DNA of 64,000 bases from Silene conica (lineage: Eukaryota > Streptophyta > Magnoliopsida > Caryophyllales > Caryophyllaceae), in contig CM055319.2 in NCBI GenBank assembly GCA_029255685.2, forward strand, positions 21,918,247-21,982,246, read 5' to 3'. A model generated the notes under the pieces. It saw nothing but the letters and a program-made list of their open reading frames with translations, did not search any database and was not told where the DNA came from. Made by a program: the position numbers and the translations under genes. Below are positions 32,663 to 43,335 of the stretch, in pieces. Each line of letters opens with the position of its first letter. The first letter of the stretch is position 1.

Positions 32663-32921
32663 CTACATGAAACAGAAATAACATAGTAGTATCTCTGATG
32701 AGCTATATTGTAGTGAACATTTTCATTATCTTTTCTTCATTTTCGGTCCCGATTCGACCTCGTTTTGCGTGCCTTTGCTCGATTTTATGCCCATTGCCTC
32801 GATTATTCCTATTTGGTTCCCATTTTGTAGGTATTGTGGCGGGAGCGAAGAAACGGGAGCAAACGGGATGATTTTGGAGCGAAATGTGAAGAATTGTTGA
32901 GGATTTGGCCCCAGGCACTCT

Positions 32922-33335
32922 CAGCTGGTCCCAGACCGGCAGCCGATGGGCCGGCTGGGAGGCTTGACTTGACTTTCAAGAAAAATTGAAGAAAAGTTAC
33001 AGGAATTCTAAGTTTGCCTGCCAGCCGGTCACCGACCGGCAGCCGGCCGGTCGGCCAAGAGTCATGGCCTTCTTTCAAATACGTGCAAAAAGTCAGAAGT
33101 ATCATTCCTACCTGCCAGCCGGTGGCCAACCGGCAGCCGGTCCACCGGCTGGTTGTAGCTGTGTTAAGGAAAAAATGAAGGAAAAGTCAGAAGTAAGGTT
33201 TCAGCCTCTCAGCCGGTGCCCGACCGGAAGCCGGCCGGTCGGCTAAGAAGCAAGCTCAAGGAACAAAGAAGTCAATTGTTTACATTGACTCTTAGCCGGT
33301 CACATGACCGACAGCCGGTTGACCGGTGAGAGTCA
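32922..33335 (+). repeat. Array of five CCGG-rich imperfect palindromes in the Athila LTR
   Basis: Units start at about 32922, 33022, 33116, 33210 and 33293 (spacing 100, 94, 94 and 83 bp). Each has the plan CAGCCGGT...GACCGGCAGCCGG...CCGGCTAAGAGTC, which can fold on itself. Units are separated by A-rich spacers with 'aaaagtcagaag'. Very GC-rich against an AT-rich background. Confidence 0.8.
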
Positions 33336-33355
33336 ATTCACAGATTTTCGCACAC

Positions 33356-33363
33356 TATATAAA
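33356..33363 (+). promoter_or_regulatory. TATA box of the Athila LTR
   Basis: TATATAAA about 20 bp after the last palindrome unit, within the LTR. Probable promoter of the genomic transcript, with U3 ending shortly downstream. Confidence 0.6.
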
Positions 33364-34377
33364 CCCGCACTTAGTTTATTTTCAGGGACGCAACTTTTAC
33401 TCTATTTTCACGCATTCCTAGGGTTTGGTACTGTTCCATTGCTTACATTTTGACATTCAAAACTCCACTCAAATTCTTAATCTTTCTTTAGTTTTTAGAA
33501 TCCTTTTTAGTTAATCGTTCCTTAATCCTAGTTAGTGTTCTTCCTAATAATCAATAGTTTACATTTGGAGTTTTGGGTGTATTGTGAAGACATTTGAGAG
33601 AATTCTTCTCATGTATCCAAGTTCCTTACTTTAATACAAGTATTGGTATAATCTTCCTTTCTCTTGCTTAGTATTTCCATTTGTTTACACTTGTTTCAAG
33701 TTATCTTTAATCAATTGCTTGCTTTTATCATATTCCACCATGTTTATCATTTATACTTCATTTGTTTACATGTCCTATCTAGTTATGTGTGAGTAGTCTA
33801 TTTCTAGGGTTAGGGATTTTCTTGGGTGGTTGGTGTTGATGAATATTGCTTAGGGTTAGGGTTTGGTCCTCATGTTTGTTAGGTTCTCATTGTGTGCATG
33901 TTATATGTTTGATGAAATGCCTCAACGACGGTTGGGCATGATTCTCATTGTTGTTTGCCTTTGACGATAGTCTAGGGTTTTCATGAGCGTGTATGTATGA
34001 TTTGTTGGCCTTGTTTGTAGCGAGAGCTAGGATAGGGTTCGACTTTAGGCGAGTCTAATCAAGAGACGCGACAAACCTAGACCTAGCATAGAAGAGACCT
34101 TCGACCCCTTTGCATGTTTGACATCGACCTACCCTAGTAACCCCCGACACCCTAGTTGTTTTTATCATTGACTTAATCTTAGTATATTTGCTTTAATTTG
34201 TCTTTAGTTGTTAGTCTTATCACTCACAAAACCTATTACCCAACTTTGTCTTAAATTAGAACTAGATTAGACAATTATCCCCACCATCTCTGTGTTCGAC
34301 CCCGACTAAAGTACTACTTTACTTGGGTTTATAAATTTGTTTGATATCGGTAGTGACGGCAAAACTGGTCATCAAAA

Positions 34378-34395
34378 TGGCGCCGTTGTCTGGGA
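34378..34395 (+). other. Primer binding site (tRNA-Asp type)
   Basis: TGGCGCCGTTGTCTGGGA differs at two positions from TGGCGCCGTTGCCGGGGA, the complement of the plant tRNA-Asp 3' end. It lies 3 nt after the LTR end. Confidence 0.85.
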
Positions 34396-34559
34396 TGGTG
34401 TTAGAGATTGTTTAGTTTAGTTTTAGTTTTTAGCCTTAGTTAGTTGTGTTTAGTTTGTCTTGATTCAATCTTTGCTAGTTTAAGTGTAGAGTGGTTGTTA
34501 TTTTACTCTCCCTAGTGTCTAAAAAACACTAGGACGACTAATTGTGGTATTAAGTTTTT

Positions 34560-36319
34560 ATGCCAAGGGGTGATTCGTCCTCACTACTCTCAAGTTCCGA
34601 ACCGGAAAGGCTCTTTCGGGCCTTAAGGAGCCGGACTATAGCAAGAGTAAGGATAGCCTCCCAAGCATCAACTAGCCACAACAACCCACCTTCTCCACCT
34701 GAATCACAAAGCCCGAACCAAGACATTCCAAGCCTAACATCCGAAAATTTCGACAGCCCATTCTACCAATCACCACCACCCTCACCTCATATTCACAATC
34801 AACCACAAATCCACATAATGACCGCCTTAAGAGACCATAACCGCCCCAACCATAATGACACCACAAACTCCATCGACTTTGGCAATCTTGTGCCCCCAAA
34901 CTTTGAAATTCACCCATCACAAATGAGTTCCATTGAGAAACATGCCTTTGTTGGAGCCTTTCACGAGGATGCCCACGGGCACTTGAGGAAGTTCAAAGGC
35001 AAGGTTGCCATGATAAAGAAGACGGGAGTGCCGGAGGAGACTTTGAGATTGATGCTCTTTCCTTATTCATTGACGGACAAGGCGGACCGTTGGTTAAACA
35101 TTCATCCCCTAAACACTTTCACTACTTGGGATGATTTAGCCAAGGCCTTCCTTGCTAAGTACTATCCATCCTCAAAGACCGCCATGATCCGTAACGAGAT
35201 TACCCAATTCCAACAAGATGAGGGGGAAAGCTTAGGAGAAGCATGGGATAGGTATCAAGACTTACTTGCTAGGTGTCCTCATCATGGGATACCTACATGG
35301 TATACCACCCAAACATTTTTTCAAACACTTTTCCCTCGCACAAAGGAAATGGTTAATGCGTCAGCGGAAGGGAGTTTTGACCACCTAAAGGATGAGGATG
35401 AAACATAACTTATCAAGAAGATTGTTAATTCCGAGGAGAATTATGGGACAAGGGGAAATGTATTGAGGAGAAGTAGCAAATACCCCAATGAGAACCTCTC
35501 CAATTCTAAAGCCAATGAAGAAACTAATGCAAAGATAGATTTGTTGACTAAGAAGTTGGAAGAGTTGACAAAGGGAGCTACGAGCAAAGCAAGTGGGAGT
35601 AACACTCCGGGGATGTATCAAGTTAGCAATGTTGTAGCATGCGACTTATGTGGAGGTAGTGGACATACATTTGATGTGTGTGCCAACAACACCTATGAGG
35701 GAAGTGGAAGTGAGGAGGAGTTGTATGCCTTTCAAGCCTTCAACAACTCAAGAAATCAAAACACTTTCAACCCGAATTCCAATTACTACCATCCGGGGAT
35801 TCGAGGGAGCCCCTATATGAGCTACAAAAGTACGAACGTCTTGAACCCACATCAAATTCAACAACCTCAAACTCAAAACCCACCCGGATTCCAACCAAGG
35901 GGTGGGAATTTCAACCCAAGGAACAATTCCCAAAATCAAAACTTTTACCAAGGAAATCAATCCAACCAAGCCAACCAAGGCTTTTCACAAAACTTCAATG
36001 ATCCAAACTTCAATCCAAATTTCAATCCCAATTTCAACAATCAAAACCAACAAAATTTCAATCCACCCAACCAAAACCTCAACCAACCTTCATTCCAAAA
36101 TAACTTCAACAACCCCAATCAAAACCAAAACAACTACAACCCCAACCCACAGCAAAACTTCAATAACAACCAAAATTTCAACAATCCAAACTTCAATCCA
36201 AACTTTCCATCAAACAGCCAAAACCCAAATTTCAACAACCAAGCTCAAAGGGGAAACTCCCAAGGTGGGGGTGCAAGGAACGACTATGGGTTCCCTTTGC
36301 CCCTCACTAATGCACCTCA
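34560..36319 (+). pseudogene. Athila gag, 5' part
   Basis: Structural capsid protein. ATG 34560 (MPRGDSSSLLSSSEPERLF). The capsid region has PFYSLTDKADRW-type sequence (LFPYSLTDKADRWLNIHP), TTWDDLAKAFLAKYYPSSK and GESLGEAWDRYQDLLARCPH, the Retrotrans_gag pattern. An in-frame TAA at 35406-35408 interrupts it, then the same frame continues with a knuckle-like CDLCGGSGHTFDVC and a long Asn/Gln/Pro/Phe-rich tail (NFNPNFN-type repeats, about 35900-36240). The frame runs into the solo LTR at 36320 and continues at 38408 in the same phase once that insertion is removed. Confidence 0.85.
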
Positions 36320-37347
36320 TGTAATACCCGGTATATTTTAGTTACGATGTTGATCTTGTTTTGTGTCGATAAGATGATTTCTTTACAATGGGTAGTTACT
36401 TAATAAGTATACAAGTTTATATGGTTTAATTGTGTTGTATGCTCTAGTTGGGGCTCGAGCACGAAACCTTTAGTTACGAGTCATGGGCCTCGTTATTTGT
36501 GCACTACAATCAGCCCACACACCACGTAAACCCTAACGAAACCCTAAATCATGCCTAAGATCTTATATCCCGTTTAAACCCTCACTATGCCGCCTATTGA
36601 GACTGGAAAAGACCTCATCTCTGACCTAGTCTATACACAATTGACACCCTAATCTCACTGCCGCCACCACACAGAAGAGAAGGAGTGTGCTCACGGCCAC
36701 AACCACCGTCACGTTTTCCCAAAAGTTGGATCTGAAGTCAGGTAAGCGTCTGACACTAGTGTTTCATGTTCGTGTTTATATGTTTTGTCGAGTCTGTAGA
36801 AGGGTCGTGTGTGGTGGTGATAGTCTGGGTAGTGATGTTATGCGTTGTGGGGTGGATAAGGGACGTCAGGGTGGTGGTCGTAGGGGTTGTAGTGTGTCGG
36901 TGTCGGAATAGGAGGACTGTTTGTCACCACTGGTTGTAAGGAGTTCTGGTGTTGGTCGAGTTATGCGTTCAGGGAAGGAGGTTGGGGGTGGTACCACCGT
37001 TGACTCGGGGGAGGTCGACGCGGTGGTACCACCGTGGTGTCTCATACGCGTGTCAGGGAGTGTCGGGGTGGCGTTTCCAGTGGTTGTAAAGGGTGGTTGT
37101 CGGTGTCGATGGGGGTTGTAGTTTCGTTACCAAAGGTACAGGCGGGAGTCAGACCTGGGTTGGAGGGCTAAGGTCTGACTCGCCGGCGGTCGTCGAGGAC
37201 TCTGGTGGTGTCAGGGAGGCAGTGTGTTGCCGGCTGTGTCGTGGGGGTTGGTCTGCTGGTGTTCGATGTGGTGTTTGGCGGCAAGGGAGGCGGCTGCATT
37301 AGTGATGGGGGCTGTCGGGTTTTCCTAAGTTGTTTTAGGGTTTTTGG

Positions 37348-37432
<85 letters not shown>

Positions 37433-38402
37433 GTTAGTACAATTTATGTTGTATTTAGTAAGTCGTATTTTCGTAAGTGTTTGGGGTCGTGTTAATTAGA
37501 TGTACGGGTCGGGAACTATTTAAGTCATGAGAACGTTTATTTTTGGAAAGTTGCTAAATTGGGAAAGTTTCTATTTATGGAAACTTTCCACTTATGGAAG
37601 GTTGCTATTTTTTTTAGTAAGTATGATAGTTAAGGGGTACGGGAAGATTGTTAATTTGTTACGTATATCTCTTTAGGTAGCGAGTTTCGCGTGGAACATT
37701 TTTGACAAGCCTCGGGCGTATCTACGTTTCCTGCTATTTCAGGTAGGGGATAATACTATTATATGATGTGTAATCTACTCTTATTTGATATGAAGCTTGG
37801 TGGTAAAATAATATCATGTGATCGTTATATTGTATTATTTATATTATTCTGAGATATTATATGATGTGATTATATTTTGGGGTCTTGTGATACGGTGTTG
37901 GATCGGTGCGGAGTATATATATGGTGTTGGATCGGTGCGGAGTATATTTGGTGTTGGATCGGTGCGGAGTATATTTGGTGTTGGATCGGTGCGGAGTTTA
38001 TTGGCGTTGGATCGGTGCGGAGTTTACTATGTTATTATATTTATTGTTTTCCCTACTCAACCTCGTGGTTGACCCTGTGTGTTCGTGATCACCTGTGATG
38101 AACCAAATTATTGGGGAGCAGATTGACAGGTGGCTGAGACTAAGGGGGAGCTATGGGAGAAAGAGCTTGGATCCGGACCGGATTAGATGTCTAGATCACC
38201 TTAGTCAGTTTAGTACGAGTTGTACTTTATTTTGTTGTTAAGACTTTTGGATACGAATGTAAGAACATGATTTGAGTTTAAATTTAATTTAAAGTACTGT
38301 TTATCTTCCTTTGTATCTACTGCCTCGGGAAACCGAGATGGTAACACCTTTATTTATCCGAGGAGTCCTAGTTCAGGCCCTTGAATAAATGGGGGTGTTA
38401 CA
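36320..38402 (+). mobile_element. Solo LTR of the chromovirus family, TSD CCTCA
   Basis: Starts TGTAATACCCGG and ends GGGGGTGTTACA. Flanked by CCTCA at 36315-36319 and 38403-38407. No internal region, so it is probably left by recombination between two LTRs of a full element. The 3' half is clearly related to the chromovirus LTRs (the 27-bp repeat at 37894-38028; 'aacctcgtggttgaccctg'), while the 5' half (U3) is different. Contains a long (ATT)n run at about 37350-37432. Confidence 0.9.
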
Positions 38403-38407
38403 CCTCA

Positions 38408-39491
38408 TCAAGACACAACAAGTGATTCCCAAGTGGGGGAGTTGTTAAAGCTTATGAAGAACAAGCAAGCAACTCACACACAAGAAATGGCGAATTTGAA
38501 GAGTGTCAATCAAAGAGAAATACGGGAAATGGAGGCTCGAGTTGCCTCTCAAGCTCTAGCAAACCCACAAAGGCCACCAGGCGGCTTCCTTGCCCAAGGC
38601 CAAAGTTCTAAGGATACCTCACATAACCACCAAGCCCATGCGGTGATCTTGAGGAGTGGTACGGAGCTAGAGGATCCGTATAAGGATTATGACTTGGGTG
38701 TAGAGGAGCCCATTTTGGAGCTTGTGAAAGAGAAAGAAAGGCGAATTGATGTAAGCACTTCAAGGGATAATGAGTATCATGTGGAGGACCTCCCTTATGA
38801 GGAGAAAGAAGAAGAAGATGACTTGGAGGAAGTGGATGTTCGACAAGAAGAGTTGGTTGCACAACCAACCACTAAGGTAATAAGCAAGTCCACACCCACC
38901 AAGGTACTCTCCAACCCTCAACCTACTAGCTTACCATATCCTTCAAGAGCCTTGAAAGGAAGAGAAAACTTCAAGTTCACCAACTTTTGCAAAATTCTTG
39001 AACAACTTGAAGTGACTCTTCCCTTCATGGAAGTGATCTTGAATATGCCAACTTACTCAAAATTCTTGAAAGAAATTATGTCGGGAAATAGGACCTTGGG
39101 TAGCCAAGAAGTAATGGCTATGAAGGAGGAGTGTAGTGCACTCCTCCTCCAAAAGATGCAAAAGAAACTTGGCGATCCGGGGAGCTTCTCCATCCCTTGC
39201 ATAGTTGGTGGTATTCCGATCTCCCGTGCTCTTTGTGATTTTGGAGCTAGTGTTAGTGTGCTTCCCTTGAAAGTTGCTAGAAAGATTGGCATGGATGATT
39301 TGGTCCCAACTAATATTACCTTCCAATTGGAAGATAGGTCCGTCAAGCGCCCTTTGGGGGTGCTTGAGGATGTACCCGTCAAGGTAGGTAAACATTTGAT
39401 TCCCGCCGATTTTGTTGTCCTCGATATCCCGGAGGATAGCCACACCCCATCATCTTCGGTAGGCCCTTCTTGGTCACCGGAGGCGTCTTGA
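38408..39491 (+). pseudogene. Athila gag end and protease
   Basis: Continues the gag frame (GELLKLMKNKQATHTQEMAN), then an acidic spacer (EKEEEDDLEEVDVRQEE). The retropepsin-like protease has KFTNFCKILEQLEVTLPFME and the active-site segment ALCDFGASVSVLPLKVARKI (catalytic Asp in CDFGAS). A frameshift near 39446 separates it from the next part (FGRPFLVTGGVLIDVRNG in another frame), which continues to the hAT-like insertion at 39869. Confidence 0.85.
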
Positions 39492-39868
39492 TAGACGTAA
39501 GGAATGGGCGGCTCACCTTTAGGGTTGGGGATAACAAAATTGAATTTAATCTTCCTACCATGGTGAAAGGTCCTAGACATGACGAGGCATTTACATTGGA
39601 CATTGTGGAACAAGTGGTAAGAAAAATAGAAGAGGTGGAAATGGAAGAGAAGAGCCACATGGAACAATTATGTGGTATTTCAACAAGTGAAGACAAGGAG
39701 ATGAAGGAAAGCTTAGAGCTAGAAGATGATGAGGTAGAGAAAGTGGAGGGAATGCTCCCTCCAAAGGTACTACTCAAACCCCTTCCTCCCTCCCTCAAGT
39801 ATGCCTTTCTTGGGGAGGGAGAGTCTTACCCGATGATCATCAATGTTAACCTCAATGAGCACCAAGAG
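39446..39868 (+). pseudogene. Athila protease-to-RT linker
   Basis: Frame with TGGVLIDVRNGRLTFRVG and KIEFNLP, then an acidic stretch, up to the TSD copy ACCAAGAG at 39861-39868. After removal of the hAT-like MITE this frame is in phase with the RT ORF at 40598. Confidence 0.75.
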
Positions 39869-40550
39869 TAGAGATGGCAATGGGTAGGATCTGGACAGGA
39901 TCCAGATCCAGATCCGTTTTTAAATGGTATATCCAGATCCTACCCTTATCCTTAGGGTCCAAAATTTGTAGATCCATATCCGTATCCTAAGGATCTGGGT
40001 AGGATCTGGATAAAATCCAGATCCGTCAATCTCCAACGATACATTCAAATGAAACCGCACCAAGTCACGATTATACACTATTTCACTTTTACTTGTCAAT
40101 TAGAGACGATGTCTTAGTCGAATTACCCTTTATGGCTCCACTGGTTTAAAAATCATAGTTTAAAAGAAACAAAAAGAGTGTACAAAGTGTTAAAAAGTCT
40201 TATAGCAACTTACAAATAAGGTTTACAAACCACAAAATAATTATAATTCCAACAATTCATAATAAAACAAATTGTTCAAACAAAATAAGCACTAATACTT
40301 CCTTCCTTATTTCCATGATCTACCTTTGAAGGGTCGAATCTATCAAAAAATTACTTTTATAGAAATTAAAAGAGGGTCCAAGGGTAGGATCTGGATCTTA
40401 GTGGTGGGATCCAGATCCGACCCTCGTACTCGTATAAGGATATGGGTCTGATCCGGATCCTAAGGATCTAAAATAATGGGATCCATATCATGCCCTTGGG
40501 TATAGGGTCTGGTGGATCTGGGTAGGATCCGGGATCCATTGTCATCTCTA
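39869..40550. mobile_element. hAT-like MITE, TSD ACCAAGAG
   Basis: Ends TAGAGATGGCAATGGG... and ...CCATTGTCATCTCTA are inverted repeats. It is flanked by the exact 8-bp duplication ACCAAGAG (39861-39868, 40551-40558), the hAT target size. Both subterminal regions are packed with 'ggatctgg' and 'ggatccagatcc' motifs. 682 bp, no ORF. It interrupts the Athila pol frame. Confidence 0.9.
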
Positions 40551-40558
40551 ACCAAGAG

Positions 40559-41904
40559 TCCAAGCTCATTTCAACTTTAAAGGACCATAGGGGCTCGTTG
40601 GGGTATAGTCTTGACGACATCAAGGGCCTAAGCCCGAGTCTTTGCATGCATAGGATAATTCTAGAGGAAGGGAGTAGACCTAGGGTGGAAGGTCAAAGGA
40701 GATTGAACCCCAAGATGGCGAAGGTAGTGAAAGGTGAACATCTTAAGTTGCTTGAGGCCGACATCATCTACGAAATCACGGATAGTCGGTGGGTGAGCCC
40801 CGTCCATGTTGTCCCCAAGAAGAGGGGAGTAACATTGGTTACACAAGAGGATGTGACTCTCTTACCGACTCGTCCGGTGACGGGTTGGAGGATGTGTATT
40901 GATTATCGCAAATTGAATGCGGCCACTCTCAAAGACCATTTCCCAATCCCCTTCATAGACCAAATGCTAGAGAGGCTAGCGGGGCATTCGTATTATTGTT
41001 TTCTTGATGGTTATTCCAGGTTTTTTCAAATCCCTATTCACCCGAAAGACCAAGAGAAAACAACTTTTACATGTCCCCTAGGAGTGTATGCTTATCGGCA
41101 GATGCCATTTGGGTTGTGTAATGCACCCGACACCTTTCAAAGGTGCATGATGGCCATCTTTGCCAACTTTCTTGAGAAGAGTATGGAGGTATTCATGGAT
41201 GATTTTAGTCTGAATGGTGACTCTTTTGATCTTGGGCTTGCTAATCTTGAGAATGTTTTGAAAAGATTTGAGGAGCACAATCTTGTCCTCAACTGGGAAA
41301 GATGTCATTTTATGGTAGCGGAATGGATTGTGCTTGGTCACATTGTGTCCAAGAGAGGGATAGAAGTTGATGGCGCTAAAGTGGCGGTCATAGAGAATTT
41401 GTCACCCCTCACCAATGTGAAAGGGGTGAGGATTTTTTTTGGGCATGCCGGTTTTTACCGGCGTTTCATTAAATATTTTTCAAAAATTGCCAAGCCATTG
41501 ACCTCTCTTCTTCTCAAGCATGCACCCTTTTTGTTTACTAATTATTGTCTTGAAGCATTTAATAGGATCAAAGAAGTACTTGTCACGACTCCTATCATCC
41601 GAGCACCGGAATGGGAATTGCCTTTTGAGATCATGTGTGATGCGTCGGATTTCGCGGTTGGAGCGGTCCTTGGTCAAGTTGTGGATAAGAAGCACCATGT
41701 GATATAATATTCAAACAAGACCCTTGACCAAACTCAAGCGAACTATTCCACGACCGAGAAGGAGATGTTGGCGATTGTTCATGCCATTGAGAACTTTAGA
41801 CAATATCTTGTGGGATCTAGAGTGGTGGTGTACACCGATCACACCGCTCTAAGGCAATTGATGTTAAAAAAAGATACTAAGCCTAGCCTCTTGAGGTGAG
41901 TCCC
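40559..41904 (+). pseudogene. Athila reverse transcriptase and RNase H
   Basis: ORF from 40598: RT with RMCIDYRKLN, CFLDGYSRFFQI (D137), MPFGLCNAPDTFQRC and the catalytic box EVFMDDFS (D201, D202), then RNase H starting EIMCDASDFAVGAVLGQ. TAA at 41705-41707 interrupts it; the frame continues with NKTLDQTQANYSTTEKEMLA and VVVYTDHTALRQL. A TGA near 41898, where a Trp codon is expected, follows LLR. Domains and order are those of Ty3/gypsy Athila pol. Copies element RNA into DNA in intact relatives. Confidence 0.9.
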
Positions 41905-43335
41905 TTTGCTTCAAGAGTTTGATCTTGAGATTAGAGACAAGTCGGGGTCGGAGAATGTTGTTGCGGACCACTTGTCTAGATTGACCATTGAAGACCATGG
42001 CCTACAAGATAGGGAGGGGCCAATTAATGAGTGGTTGCGCGAAGATAGCTTGATGGCTATAGGCAATAAGTTGCCTTGGTTTGCGGATCTAGCCAACTAC
42101 CTTGTGAATGGCTTTATCCCCGAAGAATTGGATGCTAGGGATAGGAGAAAGTTGAAGGTGGATGCCAAGAGGTACTTTTGGGACGACCCGTAATTGTTAA
42201 AAAAGTGTGGGGATGGGCTTTTGAGGTGATGCGTGTCCAAAGAGGAGGGACTTGAGATAGTAGATAGGCTTCACAATTCCGCCTATGGAGGACACTTAGC
42301 GGCTTCTAGAACCATAGCAAGGTGCTCCAAGGAGGATTCTTTTGGCCATCTATGTTCAAGGATATTCATGATATGGTTAGATCTTGTGATGCATGCCAAA
42401 GGCCGGGCAACATTGGCAAGAGGAATGAAATGCCCCTCAAGACTATTTTGGAGATTGAACTATTCGATTGTTGGGGAATTGACTTTATGGGACCCTTCCC
42501 AAATTCTTGTGGGAATGAGTACATCTTGGTGGCGGTTGATTACGTCTCCAAGTGGATAGAAGCGGTTGCCTCCCCCACCAATGACTCCAAAGTAGTTGTG
42601 AAGCTCTTCAAAACCACAATCTTTCCCCGTTTTGGAGTACCACGAATTGTGATTAGTGACGGAGGTTCCCACTTCCGGAAACACACGTTCAAGACCCTCC
42701 TAGCCTCATACGGAGTGACCCACAAGGTAGCACTTTCCTACCAGCCTAAAACTAGTGGGCAAGTGGAGGTTTCAAATCGACAAATTAAAGATTGGTCCCA
42801 AATGTTGTTTGATGTGTTATGGGCCTTGAGAACGGCTTACAAGACACCCATTGGAATGACCCCCTACAATCTTGTGTACGGGAAAGCATGCCACCTCCCG
42901 GTGGAGCTTGAGCATAAGACTTGGTGGGCCTTGAAAGAAATGAATTTCGACTTGGATTTGGCCGGTGAGAGAAGATTTTTACAAATGAGTGAGCTTGAAG
43001 AGCTTAGATTTGAGTCTTATGAGAGTTCCAAACTCTACAAAGAACAAACTAAGAAATGGCATGATGCCAAGTTGGTGAAGAAGAATGTGAACATAGGAGA
43101 CCTTGTGCTCCTTTTCAATTCAAGAGTGAAGAATTTCCCGGGAAAGCTTAGGTCAAGGTGGTCCGGCCCATTCAAGGTGACAGACATTTCACCACATGGA
43201 GCCTATGAACTTTGGAGTGAGGGCGGTGGCACCTTCAAAGTAAATGGACACCGGATCAAACGCTACTACCAAGGAGATTCTAAAGGAACGGTGGAAGTTA
43301 TTGACCTCGGGGACCAGCTCCCCGAGGAGGATTGA
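41905..43335 (+). pseudogene. Athila integrase
   Basis: The linker and RNase H end are at 41906-42193 (LEIRDKSGSENVVADHLSRL). TAA at 42191 and TGA near 42223 follow, then a frameshift near 42325. ORF 42322-43335 has the zinc-finger CDAC, catalytic D54 (GIDFMGPF), D113 (VISDGGSHF) and E149 ([13 protein letters not shown]), and a C-terminal [20 protein letters not shown] module. No chromodomain, as expected for Athila. The stop codon at 43333-43335 looks natural. Confidence 0.9.

Larger units (their letters stand above)
11994..32695 (-). mobile_element. Helitron coding for RepHel and RPA; 5' end not seen
   Basis: Rolling-circle transposon read on the minus strand. The 3' end at 11994 has the expected hairpin, then CTAG with T as the next host base. 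The coding part holds a HUH-Y2 Rep and PIF1-like helicase (23633-28215) and an RPA1-like protein (31559-32662). Captured host exons lie on the opposite strand (22921-23147, 30036-30696, possibly 30762-31250). A 9.6-kb chromovirus (13297-22881) is inserted in it. The right boundary given here is only the point where the Athila element interrupts it; the true 5' TC end should lie beyond the Athila copy, outside the window. RepHel has stops and frameshifts, so this copy is not autonomous now. Confidence 0.8.
32696..34374 (+). repeat. Athila 5' LTR
   Basis: Starts TGATGA and ends TCATCA (short inverted repeat), directly before AAA and the tRNA-Asp PBS. U3 contains the CCGG palindrome array (32922-33335) and a TATA box. 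The 3' part is T-rich. The left end is inferred from the TGATGA/TCATCA match and cannot be checked against a second LTR in this window. Confidence 0.7.

Noticed and set aside
35902-36324. Thr/Ile/Lys-rich ORF overlapping gag in another frame
   Set aside because: Shadow of the Asn/Gln-rich low-complexity gag tail.
37205-37495. ORF with a run of isoleucines
   Set aside because: Product of the (ATT)n microsatellite in the solo LTR.
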